Source: Ferrimicrobium sp.
GTDB lineage: Bacteria > Actinomycetota > Acidimicrobiia > Acidimicrobiales > Acidimicrobiaceae
Direction of reading: 5' to 3'
Length of the DNA: 64,000 nucleotides
Assembly: GCA_022690815.1 (NCBI GenBank)
Contig: JALCZJ010000006.1
Coordinates: 36,580-100,579 of the forward strand
The number at the start of each line of letters is the position of its first letter. Within the stretch, counting starts at the first letter, position 1. Below are positions 43,465-52,670 of this stretch, one piece after another. Below the pieces are notes generated by a model. The model ran no database searches. It saw only the letters and a list, made by a program, of their open reading frames with translations, and was not told the origin of the DNA. The translations under genes and the position numbers were made by a program.

Positions 43465-44028
43465 GTGGCAGGGGTCCTCGTTCTGAATGCGAGCTACGAG
43501 GCTCTCTGCGTTGTTTCTACTCATCGGGCGATCGGTCTGGTCGTCGTTGGCAAGGCTGACGTCGTTCTGGAGAGTCCGACCCTCATCCATTCGGCCCGTT
43601 TCGTGATGGCTGAGCCATCGGTGATCAAGCTGCGCTATTTCGTGCGCGTGCCCCATTTGCGCAGGGTGGCCCCGACCAAACGCGCGATCTTTGCTCGTGA
43701 TCAGTATCGGTGTCAGTACTGTGGTGCGCCGGCAGAAAATGTTGACCACGTGATTCCCCGCAGCCGAGGTGGCCCCCACCGTTGGGATAACGTGGTGGCG
43801 TCGTGTCGTTCGTGCAATTCGCGCAAGCGAGATCGTCTGCTCTCGGAGACCAACTTTGTGCTGCGGCGGCCACCACAAACTCCACGAGGCCGAACCTCAG
43901 CGATCATCTTGTTGGGTTTGATACGCGACGATTGGCTACCGTACCTCGACTATGAACTTCACCTCGAGGAAGGTTCACGGCATGAGCGCTCGTTGGGAGA
44001 TCGCTCGCTACAAGAGCTAAGCGATTAG
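43465..44028 (+). CDS. HNH endonuclease family protein
   Basis: A 187-residue protein with a complete HNH module: CQYCG, then NVDHVIPRSRGGPHRWDNVV and CRSCNSRKRD, giving the zinc cysteines, the catalytic His and the Asn. The N-terminal 70 residues (starting VLVLNASYEALCVVS) are typical of a large actinobacterial HNH family usually encoded in core chromosome contexts. Function of this family is not established. GTG start with GAGGTAAGG just upstream. Confidence 0.87.
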   Translation: MAGVLVLNASYEALCVVSTHRAIGLVVVGKADVVLESPTLIHSARFVMAEPSVIKLRYFVRVPHLRRVAPTKRAIFARDQYRCQYCGAPAENVDHVIPRSRGGPHRWDNVVASCRSCNSRKRDRLLSETNFVLRRPPQTPRGRTSAIILLGLIRDDWLPYLDYELHLEEGSRHERSLGDRSLQELSD

Positions 44029-44105
44029 CCACCACAGCGGTCACGGTGTTGGCACGAGATGCCGGCATGGTCATGCTCGACCTGAGGTTCCCCGTCTGGT
44101 GGCTA
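44026..44105. terminator. Long-loop inverted repeat between convergent genes
   Basis: TAGCCACCA (44026-44034) is the exact complement of TGGTGGCTA (44097-44105); the loop contains a second small dyad GCATG-GT-CATGC at 44065-44076. It joins the stop codons of the HNH gene and the minus-strand DUF4232-like gene, a position suited to a bidirectional terminator, although there is no T run. Confidence 0.4.
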
Positions 44106-44654
44106 TGACCCAGTTGGTGTGAGGTCTTGGGTCGCGAGGGACCGCACAGAGGTGAGGTCCTTGTGGGCAAAGATTGGCGTGATGGCGAGGGTATGGGTGA
44201 CGGTAGTCGCGTGCTGGTTGAGGACCACGAGACCTCGATTGTCGGGCAGCTTGAACCCGTAGGGAACGATGGCCGGCGAGATCAGGACTTCGTCAGGAGA
44301 CTTGTACGATGCCGTGATCGTGACTGCACTTAAGCCAAATCGTGGCCCAAGATGCTCCAGGGGAATCGTACCTTGGTGGGCATTCGCCAATCCGGGGTAG
44401 CCAGACAAGGTGCACGATACTCCCTTGTGTGGGGTGATGGTGAGGATCACAAAGGATGCGTGCGTGCGGGTGGCCGGTACCGTTGCGGTGGTAGTGACGC
44501 TTACCTGGGGAGCGCGACACTCCTCTTGTTGGTTGACGAGCCGTTGATGCGTACCGAGTGTCTGCCCCAAGATAAGCCCAATGAAGATGGCGAGGACGGC
44601 GATAGCCACAGGAATCTGGAAGGCGCGTCGATAGCTTGGTCGATAAGTTGCCAT
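44103..44654 (-). CDS. Membrane-anchored DUF4232-like protein
   Basis: A 183-residue protein with a basic N-terminus, one membrane segment (about 13-31) and an extracytoplasmic beta-rich domain. Two cysteines (in EECRAP and GVSCTLSGYPGL) could form a disulfide, as in DUF4232-type domains of actinobacteria. ATG 44654 has GAAGGA at 5 nt. Role unknown. The family match is from recalled pattern, not a search. Confidence 0.65.
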   Translation of the reverse strand: MATYRPSYRRAFQIPVAIAVLAIFIGLILGQTLGTHQRLVNQQEECRAPQVSVTTTATVPATRTHASFVILTITPHKGVSCTLSGYPGLANAHQGTIPLEHLGPRFGLSAVTITASYKSPDEVLISPAIVPYGFKLPDNRGLVVLNQHATTVTHTLAITPIFAHKDLTSVRSLATQDLTPTGS

Positions 44655-45240
44655 GAGGTCCTTCGCTAGGAATGAAGATCACCGGTGTTATTTGCCAAAG
44701 CTTACCGTCGAAGGCTGCCCAATCGCTCACGGCGACGTTGCATTGGCCTCATCTGGTGGTGACACTCCGACGAGTTGACGCGTTGTGTGTGTCGTTATCA
44801 CGAGAACCCATCTCGTGTTTGACACGGCGATGGTGTGATCGAGGTTCGTCGAGTCGTTCGTTCGAAGCCGATGTTTGGCACTGGGTCCATGGCGGTCGGC
44901 GATTGGGCGAGAGCTGCAAGGGGCGTTGGTGACCCAGGGCCACGCGATCTGGTTGGAGGCTGTCGCTCATCGCAAGGTGAAGTTTGTGTGGTATTCCCGA
45001 TCAGGAGCCACGGCCGCCGTGGCGCTCATCAAGCCCATCGGAGGCCGACAATCGAGCCGACGCGGTTTTGTTCGATCGACTCGCGCTTGCTCAACTCTGC
45101 GCAGATCGACTCGTCAGAGGTACCTTAGCGCACAGGCCTTCGGGAGGGGATTGGGCACACAACCGAGGTCTTCACCGTCGAATGCGAGCGTGATGAGCGC
45201 ACTGGGCTTACGGGATGAGCGCCACGATTCGAGCCTGGTG
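44655..45240. other. Gap without a supportable gene
   Basis: About 590 bp. Plus-strand frames around 44835-45193 give fragments that look weakly protein-like (for example LQGALVTQGHAIWLEAVAHR in one frame and DAVLFDRLALAQLCADRL in another), which could be a frameshifted relic. I cannot name the family. Confidence 0.35.
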
Positions 45241-45567
45241 TCAGGACTCGCTGGTCGCCGTCGAATCCCCGGTGTCGGACTGAGTATCGGTAGCCGTCGC
45301 GTCGGTGGCATCAGCCCCAGTGGGGTTGACGAGTTGTTCTTGGGCCCGGATCGCGCTCACGAGGCGTTCAGTCTCTGATTTTTGCAACTCAGGCGTGATA
45401 TCCTCATTGGCCGCACGGTAGGTAATGGAGCCGAGTTCGCGGTAGAGGGCATCGAGTTGGCGCTTGTTCTGCAGCTGGTCGATCTTTACCTGGCCTTTTT
45501 GGGCTGCTTCAGTGGCGCTCTGACTTAGCGTCTGTGCCTGTTCTTTTACCTTGTCAAACAAACTCAT
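45241..45567 (-). CDS. Small coiled-coil hypothetical protein
   Basis: A 108-residue soluble protein beginning MSLFDKVKEQAQTLSQSA, with an amphipathic coiled coil over residues 1-70 and an acidic, Thr/Asp-rich disordered tail. It resembles the small CsbD/YtxH-like actinobacterial proteins of unknown role. AGGAGGAG before the ATG is a very good ribosome site. The 84-bp gap to the minus-strand thiL upstream allows one transcript. Confidence 0.75.
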   Translation of the reverse strand: MSLFDKVKEQAQTLSQSATEAAQKGQVKIDQLQNKRQLDALYRELGSITYRAANEDITPELQKSETERLVSAIRAQEQLVNPTGADATDATATDTQSDTGDSTATSES

Positions 45568-45651
45568 GGTTCTCCTCCTTGAAGCCTGAGTGTAGCCGAT
45601 TCAAAATGACACGCTGTCGTTGTTGTAAGCGACGACGGCCAGTCTTGTGCT

Positions 45652-46557
45652 CTAGTGTCGGTAGCCGATGGGTGCAAGCGGACGGTTGCCAAGCATGCGG
45701 TGATTAACGTCGTCAATGACTCGCCCGATAACCAACGGTGTGCCCAGGTGTGCCTTGGCGAACTCATTGATGACCCTGGCATGATCAGGTGCGGTGAAGC
45801 ACAACTCGAAGTCCTCGCCACCAGCGAGTGCCTCCAGCTCGGTGGCGCCCTCGGCGATGGGTAGCTCGTCGATCACGAAGCCTACACGCGAAGCGTCAGC
45901 GAGCCGGTGCAGGTCGATGGCGAGACCATCAGAGATATCGATCGCCGCCGTCGCACCCCCTCGAGCCGCTGCACGACCCTCCTGCACGCGGGCGATGGGA
46001 TCAAGTAACGCCAAGCGGGTGCGATGATCGACGTCAAGGCCTTGGGCGAGGCGGTTGAACGCATGAGATGCGAGCCCAAGCGGTCCGGTCACAAAGATCG
46101 ACTCTCCAGCATGTGCGCCGCTCCTGCGCAGTGGTGGGGTCGACTGTTTGCCGATGGCCATCACCGAGACAACGATCGTGTCCGCACGGGTGAGATCACC
46201 TCCGATCAGTCGGGTGCCATAGTGTTCGGCCTTGTGCTCGAGACCGATGAGTAGCTCCTCTGCGGCGAAGGACTTGGGGGCAGCGACGGTCGAGAGGATC
46301 CAGAGGGGTTCGGCCGCCATGGCCGCCAGGTCAGAGACGTTGACGGTTACGGCCTTTGCCCCAATCTGTGCCGGCGACCAATAGCCGAGGTCGAAGTGGA
46401 CTCCTTCGACGAGTGCATCGGCGCAGACCGTGATCGCTTGATCACCGACGTGGACCATGGCTGCGTCATCTCCGAGAACGAGCCCCGTCGCATCCCAGGT
46501 TGCCCGACGGGCAATACCGTCTACGAGTGCGAGCTCATCCCATGCCTGATCGTCCAA
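45652..46557 (-). CDS. thiL: Thiamine-monophosphate kinase
   Basis: A PurM-like kinase that makes thiamine diphosphate. Motifs are VLGDDAAMV, CADALVEGVHFDL, VNVSDLAAMAAEPLWI with metal-binding Asp, GGDLTRAD, and DISDGLAIDLHRLA; the C-terminal GGEDFELCFT is also typical. At 301 residues it is slightly shorter than average (about 320). Start is TTG with GGAG 4 nt away. No TPP riboswitch is visible upstream. Divergent from pckG. Confidence 0.93.
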   Translation of the reverse strand: MDDQAWDELALVDGIARRATWDATGLVLGDDAAMVHVGDQAITVCADALVEGVHFDLGYWSPAQIGAKAVTVNVSDLAAMAAEPLWILSTVAAPKSFAAEELLIGLEHKAEHYGTRLIGGDLTRADTIVVSVMAIGKQSTPPLRRSGAHAGESIFVTGPLGLASHAFNRLAQGLDVDHRTRLALLDPIARVQEGRAAARGGATAAIDISDGLAIDLHRLADASRVGFVIDELPIAEGATELEALAGGEDFELCFTAPDHARVINEFAKAHLGTPLVIGRVIDDVNHRMLGNRPLAPIGYRH

Positions 46558-46595
46558 GTTGCTCCGTTCATCGTGGTATTCTTTGCGGTGAAAAG

Positions 46596-46625
46596 TTGCC
46601 TTGGCCGCAAGAGTTTTGGCATAAT
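46596..46625 (+). promoter_or_regulatory. Candidate promoter of pckG
   Basis: TTGCCT (46596-46601) and CATAAT (46620-46625) are separated by 18 bp, about 100 bp upstream of the pckG ATG, in the thiL-pckG divergent region. Confidence 0.4.
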
Positions 46626-46726
46626 CAATCTACTGTATTGAACACGCTACGGAGTTGGCGGGTTTCATGTGTTGAGTGCCGACGAGGCAGAGTTGACGCA
46701 TGCAGTGAGGGAGGAGTAACAAGCTC

Positions 46727-48496
46727 ATGAGGTTTACCAATCCGAAGGTGGTGAGTTGGCTTGACGAGTGGACCACGTTGATGCGCCCTGCACAACAGGT
46801 GGTACTCGATTCAAGTCCGGCAATGCGCGAGCAGCTCATCGCCACGCTACTAGAGCGGGGTACCATGCGCGCGCTTAACCCCGATCTCCGTCCGAACAGC
46901 TACCTTGCCTGTTCAGACCCGAGAGATGTGGCCCGCCTGGAGAGTCGGACCCTGATCTGCTCCGAGCGAGAGGTTGATGCTGGTCCCACCAACAACTGGC
47001 GTGAGCCTAGCGAGATGCGTACGATGATGCGTGGACTCTACGATGGGTGCATGCAGGGGCGGACCATGTATGTCATCCCCTTCTCCATGGGGGAGGTTGG
47101 ATCTGCGTTCGCTATCTACGGGATCGAACTCACCGATTCCGCCTATGTTGCGCTCTCGATGCTGACTATGGCGACCGTCGATGATCAGGTGCGCAAAGAG
47201 ATCGATGAGCGCGGTGTCTTCGTGCCTGCGGTTCATTCTGTGGGCTACCCTCTCATCGATCGAGAAGACGTAGCGTGGCCCTGCAACCCTGAGGACACCT
47301 ATATCGCCCACTTCCCTGAGACGCGGGAGATCTGGTCCTATGGTTCGGGCTATGGCGGCAATGCGCTGCTTGGCAAGAAGTGTCTCGCGCTGCGGATAGC
47401 CTCGGTGGCCGCAAGGGATGAGGGCTGGCTCGCTGAGCACATGTTGATTCTGAAGTTGACCTCACCAACGAACGAGGTTCACTACGTCGCTGGAGCCTTT
47501 CCCAGTGCGTGCGGTAAGACGAATCTTGCCATGCTGGTGCCGACCCGGCCGGGTTGGCGAGCGGAGACGGTAGGAGATGATATCGCCTGGCTCCGAAGGG
47601 GAGAGGACGGTCGGCTCTGGGCTGTCAATCCTGAGATGGGCTTCTTTGGCGTGGCGCCGGGAACCTCAGTGAAGACCAACCCCATTGCCATGGAAACAGT
47701 GGCCAAGAACACCATATTCACGAACTGTGCGCTCACCGCTGATGGCGATGTCTGGTGGGAGGGGATGACGAAGGAGCCACCAGCGGGGCTCACCGACTGG
47801 CAAGGTCGTCCCTACACCGGAGATGGACCGGCAGCCCATCCGAACGCGCGCTTTACGGTCTCCATTCACGATGCACCGAACCTGGCACCGGAGCGAGACG
47901 GCGTGCCGATCTCGGCAATCCTGTTCGGAGGTCGCCGATCATCGCTCGTCCCACTCGTCACCGAGGCACGCAGCTGGGAGCACGGGGTCTTCCTCGGCTC
48001 CATCATGGCCTCAGAGACGACGGCTGCTGCCGAGGGGGCGACAGGGAGGGTGCGGCGCGACCCGTTCGCAATGTTGCCCTTCTGTGGCTACAACATGGCA
48101 GATTATTTTGGCCATTGGCTCTCCATGGCCGAGGAGGACACCGCGGCGCTGCCAAAGATCTACCTCGTGAACTGGTTCCGTCGGGGCGCCGACGGTGGCT
48201 TCGTGTGGCCGGGATACGGCGACAACGTTCGCGTGCTGTCCTGGATCATCGACAGGCTCGATGGACGGGTAGGGGCTCATGAGACGCCCTTTGGGCTGAT
48301 CCCTGAGGCTGAGAGTCTCGAGGTCGAAGATCTTGGGCTGGGTGCGGACTGGTATCAGCACCTCTTTGCAATGGATCATGACGAGCTCGACCGTGAGGTC
48401 GAGTTGATCCGTGAGCACTATGCCAGGTTTGGTGATCATCTCCCCAAGGAGCTAGCCGTTCAGTTCGATGAGTTTGAGCGCTCTGTCCGGGGCTGA
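46727..48496 (+). CDS. pckG: Phosphoenolpyruvate carboxykinase (GTP)
   Basis: Converts oxaloacetate and GTP to phosphoenolpyruvate, the entry to gluconeogenesis. The kinase loop [16 protein letters not shown] carries K264 and the reactive C262 typical of GTP-type enzymes. N-terminal [15 protein letters not shown], the [14 protein letters not shown] stretch, a [15 protein letters not shown] block and the C-terminal [17 protein letters not shown] are also diagnostic. The 589-residue length is standard. It has its own candidate promoter and is followed by a region rich in dyads. Confidence 0.97.
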   Translation: MRFTNPKVVSWLDEWTTLMRPAQQVVLDSSPAMREQLIATLLERGTMRALNPDLRPNSYLACSDPRDVARLESRTLICSEREVDAGPTNNWREPSEMRTMMRGLYDGCMQGRTMYVIPFSMGEVGSAFAIYGIELTDSAYVALSMLTMATVDDQVRKEIDERGVFVPAVHSVGYPLIDREDVAWPCNPEDTYIAHFPETREIWSYGSGYGGNALLGKKCLALRIASVAARDEGWLAEHMLILKLTSPTNEVHYVAGAFPSACGKTNLAMLVPTRPGWRAETVGDDIAWLRRGEDGRLWAVNPEMGFFGVAPGTSVKTNPIAMETVAKNTIFTNCALTADGDVWWEGMTKEPPAGLTDWQGRPYTGDGPAAHPNARFTVSIHDAPNLAPERDGVPISAILFGGRRSSLVPLVTEARSWEHGVFLGSIMASETTAAAEGATGRVRRDPFAMLPFCGYNMADYFGHWLSMAEEDTAALPKIYLVNWFRRGADGGFVWPGYGDNVRVLSWIIDRLDGRVGAHETPFGLIPEAESLEVEDLGLGADWYQHLFAMDHDELDREVELIREHYARFGDHLPKELAVQFDEFERSVRG

Positions 48497-48562
48497 CTGA
48501 GCAAGGCCCTTCGTCCCGGACGGGAAGAGCTTCAGGGTGTTGCCTTGACTGGCAGCTTGTGC

Positions 48563-48578
48563 CGATGAGGTCATCGGT
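48563..48578. promoter_or_regulatory. Perfect 7-2-7 dyad behind pckG
   Basis: CCGATGA-GG-TCATCGG is a perfect inverted repeat, the size of an operator for a dimeric regulator. It lies in the 250-400 bp between pckG and the MFS gene. Confidence 0.45.
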
Positions 48579-48594
48579 AATTTCCGAACATTTG

Positions 48595-48608
48595 AGGTAC
48601 GTACCTCG
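48595..48608. promoter_or_regulatory. Perfect 14-bp palindrome
   Basis: GAGGTACGTACCTC is self-complementary and lies 17 bp behind the preceding dyad. With a third short dyad (TCCCG-GA-CGGGA, 48514-48525) this makes three symmetrical sites in about 95 bp. Confidence 0.45.
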
Positions 48609-48842
48609 TAGTGGGTTTGGCGTTTGGGGCAACACTTCACACGGTATCTTATGGTGCCAGATTGTGGGTAGGAGATGTGGGCGCAGGCCCGACGAGGCAG
48701 TCAATGGCCGTTGCGTTAGAGACGAAGATCCTCTCGATCACATCCAGTGACTCGTCTGCATCGTGAGTCATCAGGATCAGATCGGCCGACGCAAATGCGT
48801 TACCTGGCCTTCGCTCGCCAGCTCATAGACTGCCATCAACCC

Positions 48843-50015
48843 ATGAATCGAGCGTCACGCCTAGCCACACTCACGGTATCGGTCGCTTCAGCGACCGCCA
48901 CCACGCTGCCAGTTTTCTTGACCGGAGCGCTCGCCGTGGTGATCCGACACCACCTTGGACTGAGCACCACCGAGCTCGGCCTTTGTGTGTCGACCTTTTT
49001 TTTCTCGTCGATTCCCCTCTCGCTCGTTGTTGGGCCGCGTGTGGCACTCTTTGGTGTCGAACGTCTGATGCGTCTGGCGGTTGGTGCATCAGTCGTCAGC
49101 CTGCTTACGATCGCGATCATTGATCGCAGCTTTCTTAGCATTCTGTTCTCCCTGATTGTTGCCGGGGCGGCCAACGGGGTGATGCAACCGACGGTGAATC
49201 AGTTTCTCGTTGGTCGGACTAAGGTTCAAGGCCAGGGTTTGTCCTTTGGCATCAAGCAGGCAGCGGTGCCACTGTCGACACTGCTGGCTGGACTCGCAGT
49301 TCCCTTGGTAGCGCTCACCATCGGTTGGCAATACGGTTACCTGGGTGCTGCGCTCTTTGGCACCGTTGTTCTCGTTGCAATCCCCCCGGCGTTGAATGCA
49401 CCCCATGAAGCCAGGCAACGTGTCCGCACCCATCTTGTTGTCGCACCGTTGGTCGTTCTTGCCATTGGGATGGCCTTCGGTGCTGGCGCAGCCAATGCGA
49501 TGGGTGCCTTTTTGGTGAGCTCGAACGTACACGCTGGGTTCTCTGCTGCAACGGCAGGCTATCTTGCTGCCTTGGGCAGCGCCAGCTCGTTCGTGACCAG
49601 AATCGCCTCGGGCTACTTCGCCGATCATCGCGAGGGGAGTCACCTTCGTGTCGTCGCGGCGATGCTAGTCGTTGGCGCCATTGGCTACCTGCTCCTTTCA
49701 CTGGGTGGCCATGGTTATATCGTCGGCGCTATCGTGCTCGCTTATGCCGCTGGTTGGGGTTGGAATGGAGTGTTTAACTTTGCGATCACCAAGGTGTACC
49801 CCGGGGCGATTGCACACGCCACTGGCATCACCCAAGCCGGCCTCTACTGTGGCTCCCTGCTTGGGCCGCTCCTATTTGGTATCATTGTCGATCACATCAG
49901 TTTTGCTGTCGCCTGGCAGATTAATGCCGTCTTTGGCGTTATCGCCGCCTTCGCGATGCTCATCGGCAGCCGGGCTCTGCGCAATGAAGTGCTGAGAAGA
50001 GACGCTCAAGCCTGA
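48843..50015 (+). CDS. Major facilitator superfamily transporter
   Basis: An integral membrane protein with about 12 hydrophobic segments; the typical A-type loop is replaced by GPRVALFGVERLMRL between helices 2 and 3. It resembles YbfB/OFA-like or cyanate-type MFS carriers, but the substrate cannot be inferred. Three in-frame starts exist (GTG 48747, ATG 48795, ATG 48843); none has a clear ribosome site, and I chose the one closest to the first membrane helix. The dyads upstream suggest specific regulation. Confidence 0.82.
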   Translation: MNRASRLATLTVSVASATATTLPVFLTGALAVVIRHHLGLSTTELGLCVSTFFFSSIPLSLVVGPRVALFGVERLMRLAVGASVVSLLTIAIIDRSFLSILFSLIVAGAANGVMQPTVNQFLVGRTKVQGQGLSFGIKQAAVPLSTLLAGLAVPLVALTIGWQYGYLGAALFGTVVLVAIPPALNAPHEARQRVRTHLVVAPLVVLAIGMAFGAGAANAMGAFLVSSNVHAGFSAATAGYLAALGSASSFVTRIASGYFADHREGSHLRVVAAMLVVGAIGYLLLSLGGHGYIVGAIVLAYAAGWGWNGVFNFAITKVYPGAIAHATGITQAGLYCGSLLGPLLFGIIVDHISFAVAWQINAVFGVIAAFAMLIGSRALRNEVLRRDAQA

Positions 50016-50357
50016 CGGCCTGGGTCTCGCCGCGTCGTCGCGCCACTCGACTCGGAAGTTCATTGTTGGGTGGCCGGTTTCGTCGTGTTGGTGCTCAATC
50101 GATGACGAGGGGTACGTACAGGTTGCGTATGCCTCCGACGCGGCCAGGCAGCACAAACTCACTCATCAACGGTTGGGGTCGCGACCGAACGTGCGACGGG
50201 TGAGCGTTTGGGCATGATCGTCCAGGGGTTGTGAGATCCTCGTGAGCTTGGGTCACCGTTGCCCAAGAACCCGGGATACAACCTCCCTGTGTGGCGAAGC
50301 AAGAGCGCACGCTTCGGGATCGGTGCCGACATAGGCGGGCTCACCCCAACAAGTCGG

Positions 50358-50386
50358 GGAGGTGACCGGAGTAACTCCGCCCCTCC
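50358..50386. repeat. Two-tier hairpin
   Basis: CGGAG-taa-CTCCG (50367-50379) is enclosed by GGAGG (50358-50362) and CCTCC (50382-50386). It is a stable-looking stem-loop not near any gene end; function unknown. Confidence 0.4.
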
Positions 50387-51137
50387 TGGTTGTTCTGGTG
50401 TACCGACAACTACAGAGAAATTCTGTACTCAGTCAAACTGGCTCAAACTTTTCTGTCGTGCTTGTCATAAACTGATGGGCGAGTGCTCCCCATGGCGACT
50501 TTGTCGCTTCTGGTTCTTGACGATGACATACCTGCAAAGTCTTAGGGCAAGGCTGACGAGGGTGGCTTGTGAGCCGTCATCGTTCACGGCTTCCCTCGGG
50601 GATCGTGATCGCGATGTTGTTGCGATCTACTGGGTGTTGGACGGTGGCGAAGGCTTCAGCTGGCAGAACTATGCTGTTGCTGCATGAAATGCGGGATTAT
50701 GCCTTCGATGAATGAATTTCGCAGCGCTGTCGTGCGAAGGCCAGCTGAGCTGGTCTCGATGTAAAGCGGGTCTAGTTCGTTGAGTGTCAGGGAATTTGCG
50801 TTCATACGTCTCCTTGACTCACACGTTCGGATCACCTCCCTCATTGTCATGAGCCTTCTCACGGTCTGTGTTGGGTTGCCAATTAATAATGGCATTAGAG
50901 TTCCTGAAATCATTTCTGAGGCTCTCACTGACGCCCCTAGTTGATTTGTTAGCTTGCTTGAGAAGCCTGGAAAGGAAGGTGGGAATTGTTCGACCCGCTC
51001 GGGAGGCCCAGACTTGATCGTGAAACGTAGCTGGTGGTTGCGATGGCCGGTTTGTAGTGCACTTGGGTATAGTTTGTCTGCTAAAGTGATTTTAGTTTAT
51101 AGGATGCCTACGGAACCATTCTTACTAGGAGGAACAG

Positions 51138-51164
51138 ATGTTCAGGCCTTGTCTCCGTCGGTGA
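51138..51164 (+). CDS. Possible leader peptide (8 codons)
   Basis: ATG with a near-consensus TAGGAGGA 4 nt upstream, encoding MFRPCLRR and a stop. A possible promoter (TTGTCT, 18 bp, TATAGG) lies just before. It could be a leader peptide of the transport operon starting 166 bp downstream, or a ribosome site left over from a lost gene. The peptide is not rich in Leu/Ile/Val, so classical branched-chain attenuation is not evident. Confidence 0.3.
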   Translation: MFRPCLRR

Positions 51165-51329
51165 TTCAGTATACGAGTGGTGAGTATGCATCACGTTAGG
51201 CCAGATTGTTCCCGTGGCTGGGTTATCGCTGAGAAATTTCTGAAGAATTTGTTTAGTCACTGCATCAGACAGGGGCACTGGTGGTAGTGTTACAACTAGT
51301 TAGCACACTCTTAAGGGGGGTATTCATCG

Positions 51330-52586
51330 ATGCGGTTTCTACCTGCACTTGGCCTGACGGCTGTTTTAGGCATGACGCTCGCAGCTTGCGGTTCATCATC
51401 ATCGTCATCGTCGTCACCGTCTTCCAGCTCTTCGGCGCCCAAGGACATCACTATTGGGACGACGTACGCGGGATCTGGCGCCTATGCCACGTCATCGCTT
51501 CCTGAGCTTGATGGGTTGAAATTCTGGATCACACAAGAGAACAAAAAGGGCGGCGTCTATGTCGGCGCCTACAAGAAGCGTATCCCAGTCAAGCTTGTTG
51601 ACTACAACGACCTGAGCTCCGCATCCACTGCGGCTACCCTCTATGAGCAACTTATCACCCAGGATAAGGTCAATATATTTGTATCTGACTTTGGGTCAGT
51701 GCTCACTGCGCCTGCGGTGTCCCTCGCTGAGGCTCACAAGGTGGTGTTGTTCGACCAAAGTGGGACTGGTATACCTTTCTTTACTCCTCAAAATCACGAC
51801 ATCGTTCTCTGTGATCTACCCGAATCTAACATTTGGCCTGGACCGCTCGCACAGTTCCTGATTGCTAAGAAGATTAAGAAGGTCGCGATTGTCTACGACA
51901 CGAACGATTTTGATCAATCCCAGGCGATCACCCTGAAGAGTAAGTTGGCCGCAGCTGGGATCACCCCGGTTGTCTACGAAGGTGTTCCAACCAGTACTTC
52001 GAGCTACACTACCATTTTGCAGTCGGTCGCAGCGTCTCATCCAGATGCGTTACTCGAACTGGGTTATCAGCCAAACGATACCGCGTTTCTACAGAACCTT
52101 CAGTCTTCGGGCCAGCACTACAAGATGGTGTTTACCGTATTCCCGGGACAGCTGCTGAGCCTATTTCAGAGTCAGGTTGGCACAGCTGGACTCAAGTACA
52201 CGTACACTTACGGGACGAACCTGTATGTTAACTACCCAACCGTGACGGAAGGCCTCAACACTGCTCAGTTCAAGACCCAGTTCGCGGCCGCCTACCCGGG
52301 TCAGCTCAACACGCTGTCGCTGCTTGGTTACAATACAGGGTTGGTGATTGAAGGGTCCCTGAAACACGCGACATCACTGAGTCAGGCGGCGATTCGTGCA
52401 GGCGCACAGGCGATCTCTGGGAATCTCACGACGGTGGATGGAAAGTTCGAGATCGATTCAGAGGGCGGACAGGTCGGAGAGCGCTTGCCAGTTGCGCAGC
52501 TGTTTCCGTCCAGTTCCGGGGTTGTACTTCACGCGGTCTATCCTTCGTCCCAGGCGACTGCGACGGCTCTCTATCCGGCTCCGTGA
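51330..52586 (+). CDS. ABC transporter substrate-binding lipoprotein, branched-chain amino acid type
   Basis: A 418-residue secreted lipoprotein. The signal peptide ends in the lipobox LAAC (C20), followed by a Ser-rich linker (residues 21-36). The mature part has the two-lobe fold of Peripla_BP_6 proteins: ITIGTTYAGSGAYA at the start of lobe 1, then VKLVDYNDLSSASTAA, VNIFVSDFGSVLT and IKKVAIVYDTNDFDQS. The family binds Leu/Ile/Val, but also urea, amides or aromatic acids. It heads the operon with the permeases and ATPases. A G-rich ribosome site (AAGGGGGG) precedes the ATG. Confidence 0.9.
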   Translation: MRFLPALGLTAVLGMTLAACGSSSSSSSSPSSSSSAPKDITIGTTYAGSGAYATSSLPELDGLKFWITQENKKGGVYVGAYKKRIPVKLVDYNDLSSASTAATLYEQLITQDKVNIFVSDFGSVLTAPAVSLAEAHKVVLFDQSGTGIPFFTPQNHDIVLCDLPESNIWPGPLAQFLIAKKIKKVAIVYDTNDFDQSQAITLKSKLAAAGITPVVYEGVPTSTSSYTTILQSVAASHPDALLELGYQPNDTAFLQNLQSSGQHYKMVFTVFPGQLLSLFQSQVGTAGLKYTYTYGTNLYVNYPTVTEGLNTAQFKTQFAAAYPGQLNTLSLLGYNTGLVIEGSLKHATSLSQAAIRAGAQAISGNLTTVDGKFEIDSEGGQVGERLPVAQLFPSSSGVVLHAVYPSSQATATALYPAP

Positions 52587-52637
52587 CAGACGATACTTTA
52601 CGTCGGTACGGCCGGTTTTCGGGGAGGGTGGACCCGC

Positions 52638-52670
52638 ATGCAGTTTCCCAATGTGCCGATGGTGGTGTAG
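52638..52670 (+). CDS. Possible 10-codon upstream reading frame of livH
   Basis: ATG at 52638 encodes MQFPNVPMVV and its TAG is immediately followed by the livH ATG. GGGGAGGG lies 10-16 nt upstream. It may couple translation across the 84-bp gap behind the binding-protein gene. Support is positional only. Confidence 0.25.
   Translation: MQFPNVPMVV

Larger units (their letters stand above)
50016..51329. other. Gene-poor left flank of the transporter operon
   Basis: About 1.3 kb without a credible gene. GC content falls after about 50.65 kb. A 90-codon minus-strand frame (50656-50928) and an 81-codon plus-strand frame (50954-51199) have no recognisable domain. A compact hairpin and a tiny reading frame with an excellent ribosome site are listed separately. 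The last 150 bp should contain the operon promoter. Confidence 0.45.

Noticed and set aside
44835..45193. Protein-like fragments in two plus-strand frames, possible pseudogene
   Set aside because: No family could be named and the signal is weak; reported only as a gap description.
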